This document shows positions 13,401 to 23,929 of a DNA stretch of 64,000 bases, one piece after another (position 1 is the stretch's first letter; every line of letters starts with the position of its first letter). The notes beneath the pieces are model-generated. The model did no database searches. It was not told the DNA's origin and worked only from the letters and a program-made list of their open reading frames with translations. The stretch covers positions 5,272,501 to 5,336,500 of the forward strand of contig NC_135241.1 in the NCBI RefSeq assembly GCF_947623445.1, given 5' to 3'. Source of the stretch: Clavelina lepadiformis. Taxonomy: Eukaryota > Chordata > Ascidiacea > Aplousobranchia > Clavelinidae. The position numbers were made by a program, and so were the translations under genes.

Positions 13401-16400
13401 AAACCGATTCATCTTTTGACACAAGCCGTATTTTATACTTCATTCCTTCGGGAGCGTGAAGTTGCAACTCATTGATGATGTCCTTTGTTGTTCTGATCCG
13501 TGATTGTACTGTGGTGCTCGTCGACGGTGTGGAAACAGCTTAAATGTTGCAGATTGATGAGGTGGATGGCATTTCTTCCACATTACTTGACCATTCAGTT
13601 TCCTGTGGACTGGTCTTTTCCAAAATTGGATTGCCTTCTTCATCTTTTGGAGAAACACAATGCTACCAGGACTGGTACTTTTTGGCAGGAGTTCAACAAA
13701 GTGGAATGGTACATAAATCAATTAACTACAAAGAACAACACAAAATGATTGGAGAGTAAAACTTAACGCTTAACTTCACTCGCTTAACTTAATTTCAAAT
13801 GAATCATCAGTACATTAGGATTAATGTATTTACTAGAGATCAGGAAACTGAGACAATGCAAGTAAAGCATTAAAGTGCTAGTTTAATTCCTTATAGCAAC
13901 CAAAATCGTTCTAAAATGAAAGTTATTAAAGATGGAGTAAAAAAAAACAAACACTGGGAAAATAAAAACAACTGTCTTTTTTTGCCCCAACACATTGTGT
14001 AGTTTTTGGGTAAAAAAAGACAACAGAGAATAGAATGAAAGGTTAACAGCAATCAAAATTGAAGTACTGGAGTACAATCATACTAAAATATCATGTAGAT
14101 ACACATAAAAAGATTGTGATTTTTAACCATCGTTTTCGATCCACAAAAAGTTTAGTAAAGAGCAAAAAAAGTTTTTTTGGACCGTTTTTGGGTCAATTTA
14201 GTGATTTGCATAGTTTCTGAAGAGTACTTACCTCTAGACCTGTATTGTATGTTAAAAAACTATGCAAATAAATGATGTTTCTAACCATGCAAAGCTTTTT
14301 CAAAAAAATCATTCTTAGGGGGAGTTGGGGGGGCTGTCCTTTTTTACCCCAAGTACCCCTATGTTTTTTTTTGCCCCAACTGACTATACTTAAATAAATA
14401 GCAAATATTTGGCTATAAGCTAAATTTTAGATTATTATAAACTATTATGGTTTAATCGTTTTGTTCTGTTGTATTTAATTGCTTGCCATTTCAGAAACTA
14501 AAAACGCCACTATTAGGCGAAATATATATTCCTCAATAAACAACTATCTGGTTGATTTGAAAAACTTGAAAATTTTTTTGCAATCAAACGTGTCGTACAG
14601 TATTATATGTAGGGATGGGCCGATACGAACCCAAACCCGAATAGATTCGCCGAATATCGCCTTTATGGAAGATTCGGGCGAACACGAATACCAACAATGG
14701 CGAACCCGAATACAATATTACTTATAAATTTACCGACTTTTGTTAAAAATGATGATCTAGTTTCCCGACAATGCTAAACTAGAGTCAGCAGTACTTACAA
14801 TGAAGTTCGTTTTCCGAACGATTTTGCTTTTTCTATTGTTTTTTAAACACTAATTTTTGAAAGAAAGCGATTTGTTTATCGATTACATCATGTTACAAGC
14901 AAGACTTGACAACTTTTGGATGACATTTTATTGTTTGGTTCTAATACGAATAGATTCGGGATTCGTTTGTGTCGACCTTCATGATATTCGGGTTCGCGAA
15001 CCCGAATAGTCTTCCTCGCGGCACATCCCTAATTATATGCCAACGACAGCTATAAGGTCTAGCTCAAAAAACATATCTTCATATTTCTATCTACCTTTTC
15101 AGTGAGAGTACTGGTATTGGAGTTTGACGCGTTGGTGTCTAAACTTTGAACATGCTGTGGAAGGGTGTTTGCACTTGAAACGAGTGACGGCTTTACCTCC
15201 ACATCAGCAGATTTCTCACTGTTGCTAATTAAAATGTAACCATACTGTGACTTTTAAACTTCCATCTTCGATCAATATTCTGTTGTTGAATATTATGCAA
15301 TCTTGTGTCAAATGTTTCATTATGGATAAAACTATGTTTATGCATTTAATCATGTATCACAAATGTAAATGTTTAAGTAAATTGAAACGATCTTATAGTT
15401 TTTTTCAAATTAAACTCTATATATATTGTATAAAACTATGTATACATAAAGTGGCATTTTTCATATATATATTACATTTACGTACATTTCTTATAAGTAT
15501 AAACACATTAATTAGCATTTGTTTCACAAACTACCTTGTACAAAAATATGTTAACATTGTCAAATAAGCATTTGTGTGGAAAACACAAGACCACTAAACT
15601 ACTACTATCACTATTCTGAACACATCACAGCTTCGCAAAAATAACTGTTCAGTAAATGCACAAGACTGTACATTCACGTGCATTGGATTAAGCACATGCA
15701 AGGTTATTAACAACTGAATTTTTGTGCTACCTGAGATAAAGCTCTTGAAGTTGTTTTAAAACTTGCCGTTGCAAAGCTTCAATTTTCGAATCAGGTCTTT
15801 GCAAATTAGTCACAAACAAGCAAAATAAATCAAGATTTTGGTAAAATTACAGAAACAAAATTGGAAAAGTATATACGACTACGTAGTGTATTTGCATGCA
15901 AATAATTAAAAAAGCATTTGGCCTAACCAACTTATGGACAAATGCCATTGCAAATAAAATCAAAAAATTACTACATTTAAACAGGTTTCTTGTACATTAC
16001 ATATACAGAACCTTTTTTCAATTCTGTGATTACAAGGAGAAACCATACATTAAACGATTACATAAAAAGAAAGCTATTGAAACGATAACAATGTATTAAA
16101 GATGTAAACTACATTCATAAATATAAGGATGCATGCAAAGCAGATTAACTATTTTGATAACAATTATAAAAGATATTATAATTTCATCTTTAATGCCAAC
16201 ATTCTAAATGTTGCTTTAATATTTAAACATGCCACACTTTCAGATTATATCACAAGCTTTTAAAAGCAACACTGAAACCACAACGAAAGCCAGCTTGAAA
16301 TTAACTAATACCTTACCTCATAACAAGAGTGCTTTGTCTTTCAAATGTCCCCGTAAAGGCAACAATCCACTTAATAATGCTAACTCGGGCAGGTAACATT

Positions 16401-19400
16401 GCGCAGCCAGAGGCAACTTCTATGCGTGGATCAATGGAACCTGAGTCAGATACATTCAGAATGTAGTTCACGGACTCCCTTGGTTCAGGTAAGACTGTGA
16501 AGAAAATAGAAATGATTTAAAAAAGTCATAATTATTTCAAGCAAAATGTGTAAATAGAAAAAATTACCTAGGAATAAACGATGCGTTTAAATTTACATTA
16601 ACTAATTCCCAAAAAATTAAATTTAAAGTTATTGGCTAGTTGGTCACATACTTAAGTTAGAGGAATATATGTTGGTGTCTAAATTGAACTCAGGAAAGGC
16701 GTGGGGGAGATAATTTTCTTTAAACAAATCCCATAAAAAACTGAAAGATTTTGTTGTCATTTTGGATTTGTCTTTCCAACGCAATACTCTTGACTGTATA
16801 AAACAAAACAAAAACTTTGCTACAGAAACAGTAAACATGGTTATAGCACATGAAATTATCCTGGATATTATACTGCAAAAGATTCAAAACGTAACATTTA
16901 AAACATAATATACCACGATGTGTTTTTACAAACATACATATCTCACCTTCAGTACCATGAATTCAAGAAGTGCATCTAGAAAATACTTGGTATGATCATT
17001 GGGACTTTTTTCACCAGAAGAAGGTGGTACCAGACATGTAATTTCAACAGGATGAACACCATCTACAGTGAGCAAGGAAAAAAGGAATTCTATATTAACA
17101 ACTCAATGAGGTGTTAGCAAATACTCTGGGTCAATGCGTGTCGATAAAGACTTCTGTGACTCTTAGATCTGACTTATTTGCCAACTTATGTGACGAACTT
17201 CTTTTCTCACATATTACGTGATTGCTCAACATCGTGTTTTCATTCGTAGCGCTTTTATCGATTCGCACCTTTTGCGTTTTTGTTCTTATCCATTTTGAAC
17301 AAATGGTAGGGCACTCTTATTAAATATAAAGGTTGTATACTCTTTTCTTTAGGGAGGTTAGTCGGTGTCTGAGTGACGAATTAAACGTGGCTTTGTAAAG
17401 ATGATTGGTTGGTTTTATTAGTGTGATGACGCTACACTCACAGTTACGGGTATTGCGGTTCACTGTAAATGTGAAATTTTAGCCTGGCTTAATGAATGAG
17501 AGAATTTTAGTTACACTTACACTCTTCATTTATAGGCATGTTTACAAGCCATTCCAAGCTGTACGGCTTTCCATCGCTGAATGTAGGTGGTGGGAAGCCA
17601 GGAATAAGACATGCATATAGAAGCAGTGTTCGCGGCAACGCATTTTCTTGAAGTGCTCGTAACCAAAGCAAGAAAAAATGTAAACCTTCTCTTCGGACCT
17701 GAGCATTACAAAAACATGATTATTAATGTGAAGTTGTCTTTATGCAAATTGTACTTAAATAACTTCAAATGCATAAAAAATCAATCTAGAATTTCATAAA
17801 CTTTTCAACTCTGCATGCCCTCAGAAAGATGACTTGATGTTAAGTGCAATGCAATTCTGATATAAATATATATATATAACATAACGTACATATAACAAAT
17901 CAAGTGATGCCTTTCACTAGCAGACTTACACCCAGTAAAGATTGGATTTATCAAGAAATAAAGCCATTACAACAACAATAACAACAAAGTGAAAGTATGA
18001 AGTTGCTGATAGTATAAAAACCGTAAAATGAAGCAGCAAGTTACCTTCAGAGAGTTTTGTGAATGAAGAAGTCTTTTTATGATGTTATCTATAAACAACA
18101 AGTACAGTAGTCACATTAAGTGATCTCTGCGTACTTAAGTGAAGCAAAAACACAAAATAAGAAAATAGCTACCTATACTGTGGTATTGCCATCTCTGATG
18201 TATCAGTTCAGGAAGATTAATCAATATTTGCTACAAAAACAATTTAAGTAAATCACAGTAAGTGTTTGCATTAGCAGTGCAATATCAAGTGAAAAACTAT
18301 TACTAAATTAAAATTTCACCTCAAATATAACAAGAATGGCATCCAATTCCTCACGCTGTGCTCGATGTGCTATCAAAAGCACAGAAATAGGTAAGAACTT
18401 ATAATTACAATCTTATAACCAAACACGCACAGTAAACAAAGCAATGCAAATTGGATCAAAGAAATTGTGAGAAGGTGTATTACATATATGTACAACTGAG
18501 TTTGCTGTAACATTCATATTTATGTAGATTCAATAGTCAATACAGACACTGATTTTATATAAAGGAATGGACATTTGGTGTTAAGAACACAGTATACAAT
18601 AATATAATTAAGGTACAATTTTTTTTTACCCAGAATATGTAACACTTACAGCCTTTCTGTCGCAAGTTAGTCTCAGCCAATAGAAAGTTTTCATAAAATA
18701 TGTAATAGATGTGTGAATAATTTGTTTCAAACAGAGCCTGGACTTCATTGTCTGTGCTGTTGTCTAAAAACAGTTATTGACATTCCAACCGAAAAATTTA
18801 CAATACTGTAAGCTTTAAATTATATAGATAATAAAATATAAACAAGTTGAAAACCATTTCAGAACTACTGGTAAATCAACAAAACAGGACTAACTCTTGA
18901 AAACATTTCAAGCAAATAACACTCATGCAGTAGGATATATGGGACAGGCTGTCGTCAAAAATTTAACTATAAAGGAAAAATATTTAACCACTCTTGACTT
19001 TTGAATAGCTGACTAATTTATTATTTGCAAAACGGAAATTTCTTGCTGCTTAACCAACTTTGCTGCATAAGAAGCGATATTATTACTTAATGGAGAGACA
19101 CTGGTTGTTGCTAATTGCCAGTTGACTATGATACATGGTTAAGGCAAACATTTACATGCAACTAAATGGGTACATATTTCATTATATGTATAAAGTATAT
19201 ATACCTATATATACAGATATATATAATATTAATATATATATATAAAAGACTTAAGGCTTGATTTTCAGATCATTTTAAAAAGCTGTGGTATATACAGTAT
19301 GCACAAATTTCATATATTCCGTGGATACGTATCTTTTATGAAAAAAATCTGTTTGGATCAATTAAAATTAAATGGGCCACCAGCTCCATATTAAATGCAT

Positions 19401-19860
19401 GGCATATAGTTGACAAACTAGCAAATTCCAGCTTCATAAAGAGAGAAAAACCTGTTTCACTCTAATTTTAGGCTAAAGGACTGAAGGTACTATACTTTTG
19501 AAATCCTATGTTAACTTAAAATAAACTGATAGTGGCTAAATAAAGGTTGCCATCAATCAATTATCAAAATTATGTATAATTTTATAAAAACCAAACCGAT
19601 TCCCATACCGGTAATGTAATGCATACGTGACGACATGATTTAATATAATGATTAGTGAAGGCTTCGAGTTACACATATATGCTTAAATGCTATCATGAAA
19701 TTGATACAATTTACAAGCAAAAAACTGGTATTGAACACATACCGATGACGTTTTTCAAGTGTTTCAACCGGGTGACAACATCTTTCTTAGGATCAACCAG
19801 TTTCTGTATAGACTTCTTCACTGCTCCTTCTCCAGGTGGTTGTCGATGGATTTTAAACAT
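1412..19860 (-). CDS. RALGAPA1: Ral GTPase-activating protein subunit alpha (N-terminal 1,389 residues)
   Basis: Catalytic subunit of the RalGAP complex, which with the beta subunit switches off RalA/RalB. Thirty exons run right to left: 19743-19860 (ATG), 18650-18763, 18320-18369, 18173-18230, 18045-18088, 17521-17698, 16947-17062, 16652-16793, 16317-16494, 15731-15796, 15095-15224, 11759-11893, 11516-11638, 11204-11329, 10999-11103, 10641-10841, 10251-10373, 9827-9948, 9423-9682, 9069-9224, 8868-8978, 8560-8720, 8301-8403, 7900-8013, 6909-7298, 5556-5643, 5102-5340, 4924-4995, 4447-4691, 1412-1510. They total 4,167 nt, an exact multiple of three. Landmarks shared with human RALGAPA1 as I recall it: TRLKHL at the N-terminus, [30 protein letters not shown]+LTEQK and LTGW..DVA..LWRR. 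The Pro/Ser-rich exon 6909-7298 is the least conserved. The GAP domain and stop codon are left of the window. A single invertebrate co-orthologue of vertebrate RALGAPA1/2 is likely. Confidence 0.93.
1671..2219 (-). CDS. candidate first exon inside a RALGAPA intron (unknown or alternative start)
   Basis: An open exon begins with ATG at 2,219 (protein [11 protein letters not shown]...) and has an in-frame TAA just upstream. It stays open past a plausible donor (GCA then GTGATT) at about 1,760, giving roughly 153 codons ending SYIDA. Composition is protein-like: a basic start, an acidic Ser/Thr stretch, then a Pro/Ser-rich segment with SPISVSMPS. It sits in the 2.9-kb intron between RALGAPA exons ending 4,447 and starting 1,510, on the same strand. 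The flanking exons join perfectly without it, so it is not a constitutive exon. Its donor is phase 0 and RALGAPA exon 30 also begins in phase 0 with ATG, so it could be an alternative first exon for a short isoform. It could also start a nested gene running off the left edge. I do not recognise the protein. Confidence 0.45.
   Translation of the reverse strand: MKRRLKSLFGGSQTTLDFGFATEVQQTRASSSPADIDININTRLKQVQSCKEFNTTLSPLSRHGDIRRKHASESITITELDQDVDTEFSDAVFDEETTAPNTPASILDHNVPPASEPRSPISVSMPSIPAFPRLSRANRTSVARREANSYIDAVIKFLYFYYYFVCNKQRTLLLSESVFLIP
12247..14386 (-). mobile_element. 2.1-kb DNA transposon with terminal inverted repeats in a RALGAPA intron
   Basis: Both ends carry the inverted repeat TAGTCA(A/G)(G/T)TGGGGCAAAAAAA, flanked by TA on each side as expected for a TA target duplication. 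G-rich copies related to GGGGCAAAA or GGGGTAAAA recur at about 12,440 and 12,470 in one orientation, and at about 13,977 and 14,345 in the other. This fits subterminal binding sites facing inward. The element sits between RALGAPA exons 11 and 12, an intron of 3.2 kb where most are under 500 bp. It codes an uncharacterised protein on its minus strand, listed separately. I saw no recognisable transposase with a DDE/D signature, so it may be non-autonomous or of a family I do not know. Confidence 0.75.
12591..13660 (-). pseudogene. decayed transposon-borne gene, acidic/basic low-complexity protein with Trp-rich C-terminal domain
   Basis: The long open frame 12,591-13,361 codes 256 residues. It has a Lys/Arg-rich start, a strongly acidic Glu/Arg stretch (about residues 45-130, coiled-coil-like) and a folded-looking C-terminal part of about 110 residues with spaced aromatics ([30 protein letters not shown]). 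Upstream coding continues in another frame to about 13,660 ([15 protein letters not shown] and neighbours). That part is interrupted by a TAA at 13,540-13,542 and joined to the long frame only by a +1 shift inside an A-rich run near 13,350. Ser/Cys-rich open frames on the opposite strand are shadows. I recall similar FW..P..YYWGK domains in invertebrate repeat-associated proteins but cannot name the family. Confidence 0.55.
14610..15031. mobile_element. hAT-type non-autonomous element (MITE) with 8-bp target duplication
   Basis: The ends are TAGGGATGGGCCG and its inverted partner CGGCACATCCCTA. A perfect 8-bp direct repeat, ATTATATG, flanks them at 14,602-14,609 and 15,032-15,039. An 8-bp duplication and a (C/T)AGGGATG end are typical of the hAT superfamily. 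The next bases inside each end (around GAACCCGAATA) are also partly inverted copies. The 422-bp interior has no transposase. It lies in the same RALGAPA intron as the 2.1-kb element, about 220 bp away. Confidence 0.9.
19195..19245. repeat. AT dinucleotide-rich microsatellite in RALGAPA intron 1
   Basis: A run of imperfect TA repeats (TATATATA tracts broken by C, G or TTA). It lies between the first two RALGAPA coding exons. Confidence 0.8.
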
Positions 19861-22059
19861 AGTGAAGTGATATATACGGCGCCTTCTGAAATGAGTGAAT
19901 GGCGGCCGCTAGATAAGCACTACTTGTTTCGTATCATTGTAAGTCAGTAAAAAGTTTCAACTATCCGCAATCACCACATGGAATAACAGAATATACCAAC
20001 ATGACATCAGCTGTTATTATCTGCAAAATTTGCAATTTGATTATTCAGTACAATCATTCACCACCAGTACTAAATATTCAATTGTATAAAATCATTAAAT
20101 ACATGGACTTATAACGTAAACTAAAATGTATTCAGTTTATATAATTAGTTTATAAATTTTAAACAGCTGGCAATGCCATTCGTAAAATCTGAAACAATAC
20201 AACACCACCAATCGATAGATATGTGTAATCCTTAATTTATGTTTGAGTTGCAAATTGGTTTGAAGAATTCGCATAATCTGCCAGACACCGTACTGCGATT
20301 CTGAAATTTTGGCAAAAGGACGCCAGTGAAATCACTTCCTAAAAAGTTGGGTGTACACGTTGATGAACCTAATGCATGTCAGAGTATAGCAGCACACCCA
20401 AGATCTTTTGCGCGAAATGGTAGGCTATTGCAAACCGGGAGATGATCGATCACTCTCTATAAACAAAGGAGACACTACTTCTACTATGTTTTTGTTTTGT
20501 GTAAAAGGCCGCACCTTGCCTACCATAAATGCTGGATGTTCATGACTCACGACTCTGGGTGCACACCAACTGCTTTCTTGCACATTAGAGTTTTGCTTCT
20601 CCAAGATCTTGACGAAGACTGCCATACTCTGCACTCCGGCATGCATGCAGGTACCACACATTGCACTATGGCAGATTAATGAGGCTCATGTGTGCAGTTG
20701 CCACACTCATAACTCAGTCACAGTTTCCACTATGGCTTATCATTATAGCATCACTGTCTGGCTGTAGCCTAGCGAATCGTATACCAGTATAGGCCTACTT
20801 AACAACAACATTTTCACACATCTTTTGGGTCGTTAATATGGTAAAACTGAGCAACCGACCGAGTGACCATCAGTAGACCTATCACTGATGCAAGGTCAGA
20901 CTAAAGGTCATTGTTCTTCTTGCACCATGGTACCTTGGGGATTTTCCGCTTTCCCCCGTTCTTTTACTGTCTGTGAGGATATTTCTGTTTCATTGTGATA
21001 TAATAATACAGTATAAGGCAGACCGCAGCTAATTTCTCATTTTCGTTACTTTTCGCTCCAGCATCCACAATAATCTGGCCTGGTCTGACAGTCTAAGGCC
21101 AATGTCTAAAAATAAACGAAAATTAAGAGAAATAATACCTACAACTGCATAAGAAATCTGGTTGTAGCCTAGGCTAAATACAATTTTTACCGTTGAAGTT
21201 CAACCTAAAGGCTATGTCATTTCAAAAGTTATTGAAGAACCCAGCGCCCGGGAGGGCAGAAATAAATGTATCACTAGGTTTACAGTAGACGATATAAGCT
21301 AGTCGGCTAGGCTAGTCAAACTGTCAAAGTGAAAGGTGTAGCACAGCACGCATACTAGGCTAGAAGCAGCAACCCAAACCCAACACTTTTCATTGCGTTA
21401 TGGCTATGTGGCGTCTATCAAATGTGGCGTTTACTAGAAATATTTGCTTTTGTATGATAATTTTTAATCTCGGATTGAGAGAAGTCTTTTCACGACTTAT
21501 CGGCTACCCAGCGATGATTCATCATCAATCGAGCCCCGGTTACCGACTTAGCCGTTGCGCAAGTTTTAATTGTCTCACATTCTTAATTCTTTTTTTTATA
21601 TAATATCACCCGAATTTGGAAGTGTCCACCAGGTACAGTGAACATGAGATGAAATGTTGTTAATGCCTTGCCCAAGTGCATTAAAACGGTATAGCGCCAC
21701 TTGTCATTAAACACGGTGCCATGCCAAATATCGACCTTCCTATTGTGACAGTATAATTTATTCGTTTGTTCTGTCATTTAAGTAGGCCAACACGTGTGAC
21801 CTGTGCACGGTATTTTGTTTGCCAGTACAAATGCATTCGCCAAAGTTACGGTATTTCATACTAATCAGCCACTGAATACCACTCACAACCATTAGTCAGC
21901 TCTGGAAACCAGCTATGTGAAAACATTTGGCCTACAAAAAAACCGATAACATTTATTTATTGTCTACTCCAGATGTGTTCGAGAACAAACCTGTACTTCT
22001 AGAATGCTCGAGCACAAAATCCTGCATAACAAACCTACTTCATTAAAAAGAAAATTTCC
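19861..22059. other. 5' flank of RALGAPA and intergenic DNA
   Basis: The region upstream of the RALGAPA start contains its presumed 5' UTR and promoter, but I could not place a TATA box or transcription start. Open stretches (for example minus strand 20,425-20,661) lack convincing splice sites or similarity. The 15-mer ACGGTATAGCGCCAC at about 21,688 recurs at about 32,848, which could be a short repeat remnant. Confidence 0.4.
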
Positions 22060-23580
22060 CTGGTGGGCCATTAGTTAAGTCAGCTAAATCTGGAAACTTT
22101 CCATATAAGCAATCGATTGTAAATTCCACTCGTTTTAGTTGGCCCTTACTAGCTAGACATCGAAAATCGCGATACAGGCAATTGCTTTCGAATTTCACAG
22201 CTTTTGGCCATTATTTCTCAAAAGGCAGGTTGTCCCTAGTTGCACTCGTTTTGCCTGGTTAGCAATTATTTTGCTCTCAAAACCTTCAATGTATCTAGGT
22301 GATTCAAAAATTCTTTCTAAACTGGAAAAACTGCCATGTAAATAGCTGGTGCCGAATTTCACTCGTTTTGCCTGGTTGTAGGCTACATTAGTTAGCTTTG
22401 GAAACAGGCAACGTCGACAGTTGATTCCGAGTTCCACTGTTTGACCATTCATAAGTTTGGTATTGAATTCTTCAATATAGGCTATGGTCAGCGAGAAAAG
22501 TTTGTACTGGGAAACAGTCCTGAAAAAATGGTTGAAAATTTCTACTCCTGTAAGTAGCTACAGCATGTAGGCAGTAGTAGGTTCAGTAGTGGTTGGCCAT
22601 TATAGTTAGGTTGTAATGACCAGCACTGTCTACTTGACTAAACTTCTACCTTTTTGGAATGTGCAAGCACGAAATTTTGCATAATAAAATTACCACACTA
22701 ACAACAACCTTTTCCCGGTGGGCAGTTAGTTAGGTTCACAAATCTGTCATGTAGGCAGTTGATTCTGAGTTCCAGTCGTTTTGTCTGTCCGCTTGGCTAT
22801 CATAAGCAAGATCACGAAACCTGCCATGTATAGGCAATTGAATCCTACTTTCACTCGTTTTGTCTGGTTTATTGATTGCACGTTCCACTTGTTTTGCCTG
22901 GTAGATCCTGCAACTTGCCGTTGATTCCGAATTCCACTTGTTTTTCCTGGCTGGTCATTAGTAATTGATTCCGAATTTCACTCGTTTTGTTTCTTTGACC
23001 ATTAGTTAAATTTCAAAAAATCTTCCATGTAGGCAATTAATTTCGCATTCCACTTGGTTTGCCTGATCGATCGGCCCCGAAACCTACCCGTTTTGCGTTG
23101 GTTGGCCATTACTTTGCTGGTTAAAAATGCTCTGTATGCAGTTGATTCTGAATTGTACTCGTTTCGCCTGGTTGACATTAGTTGCAACTGAAACTGCGGT
23201 GAAAGCAGTCGATTCCGAATTTCTCTCATTTTGCCTGGTAGACCGTTATTTCTATATAACTGCCACATAAACAGTTGATGCCGAATTTCACTCGTTTTGC
23301 CTTGTTGAATAGTAACTTGCTCTCGAAATCTGGCTATAGGCTATAGCTTTAGAAACCTACCATGTAAGCACTTGATAACGAATTTCACTCGCTTTGCCTT
23401 GTTGGTCATACAGTTACAGCTTAACGTTTTTGTTATAGTTTAAAAAATGGATTAATTGGCCTAATCTGTTTTTGTTTGTGTCTTGAAGATAAAATTTTTG
23501 GTAAAATTACGCAAAACCTTGGGGCCCATATTTGGATCCTCTAACATGAATTCCACTTGCTTTGGCCAGGTTGACCGTTA
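22060..23580. repeat. degenerate tandem array, about 16 copies of a unit of roughly 50-110 bp
   Basis: A core resembling GATTCCGAATTTCACTCG followed by TTTTGCCTGGTTG recurs near 22,121; 22,190; 22,240; 22,354; 22,430; 22,769; 22,850; 22,883; 22,931; 22,976; 23,047; 23,152; 23,214; 23,278; 23,381 and 23,549. Between cores sit variants of CTGCCATGTAGGCAGTT and GGCCATTAGTTA. A larger segment near 21,990-22,075 (AGCACAAAATCCTGCATAA) is repeated near 22,665-22,720, giving a higher-order offset of about 650 bp. Copies diverge at many positions and carry stops in all frames, so the array is old and non-coding. Confidence 0.8.
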
Positions 23581-23929
23581 CGTATAGAAACAGAGTGATT
23601 TGTTAGGACGTGAGCACTGTAACCACATTTACTTTCAGATGAAGGCTGGTGCATACCCTCATCTCCATAAACTGTTTTTTGACTAAATAAACTCAGTGAC
23701 AATCGTATTCAAATTTCATATCAGATCAGCGCCTTTGCTTGCGGTAATCAAAACAGAAGTTTAAAGATCATAAGCTTTATTTGTTAAACTGGTTGGCGTA
23801 TAGGCTACACTAATTTATCGAATTCTAAGTTCTTCTTCCAAAAGAATGAAAGTGGTCTTTACCGAATAGAAGACGGGTTGATTAGTAAATCGTTTGAAGT
23901 AGTTTTGTAATGTGGTTGTAATTATCATA

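Noticed and set aside
20425..20661. Minus-strand 78-residue ORF
   Set aside because: No splice sites in phase, no family similarity, and within normal length for chance ORFs here.
21480..21580. tRNA-like CGAGCCCCGGTTA near 21,525
   Set aside because: Does not match the GGTTCGANNCC box with a properly spaced A box, and no cloverleaf could be drawn.
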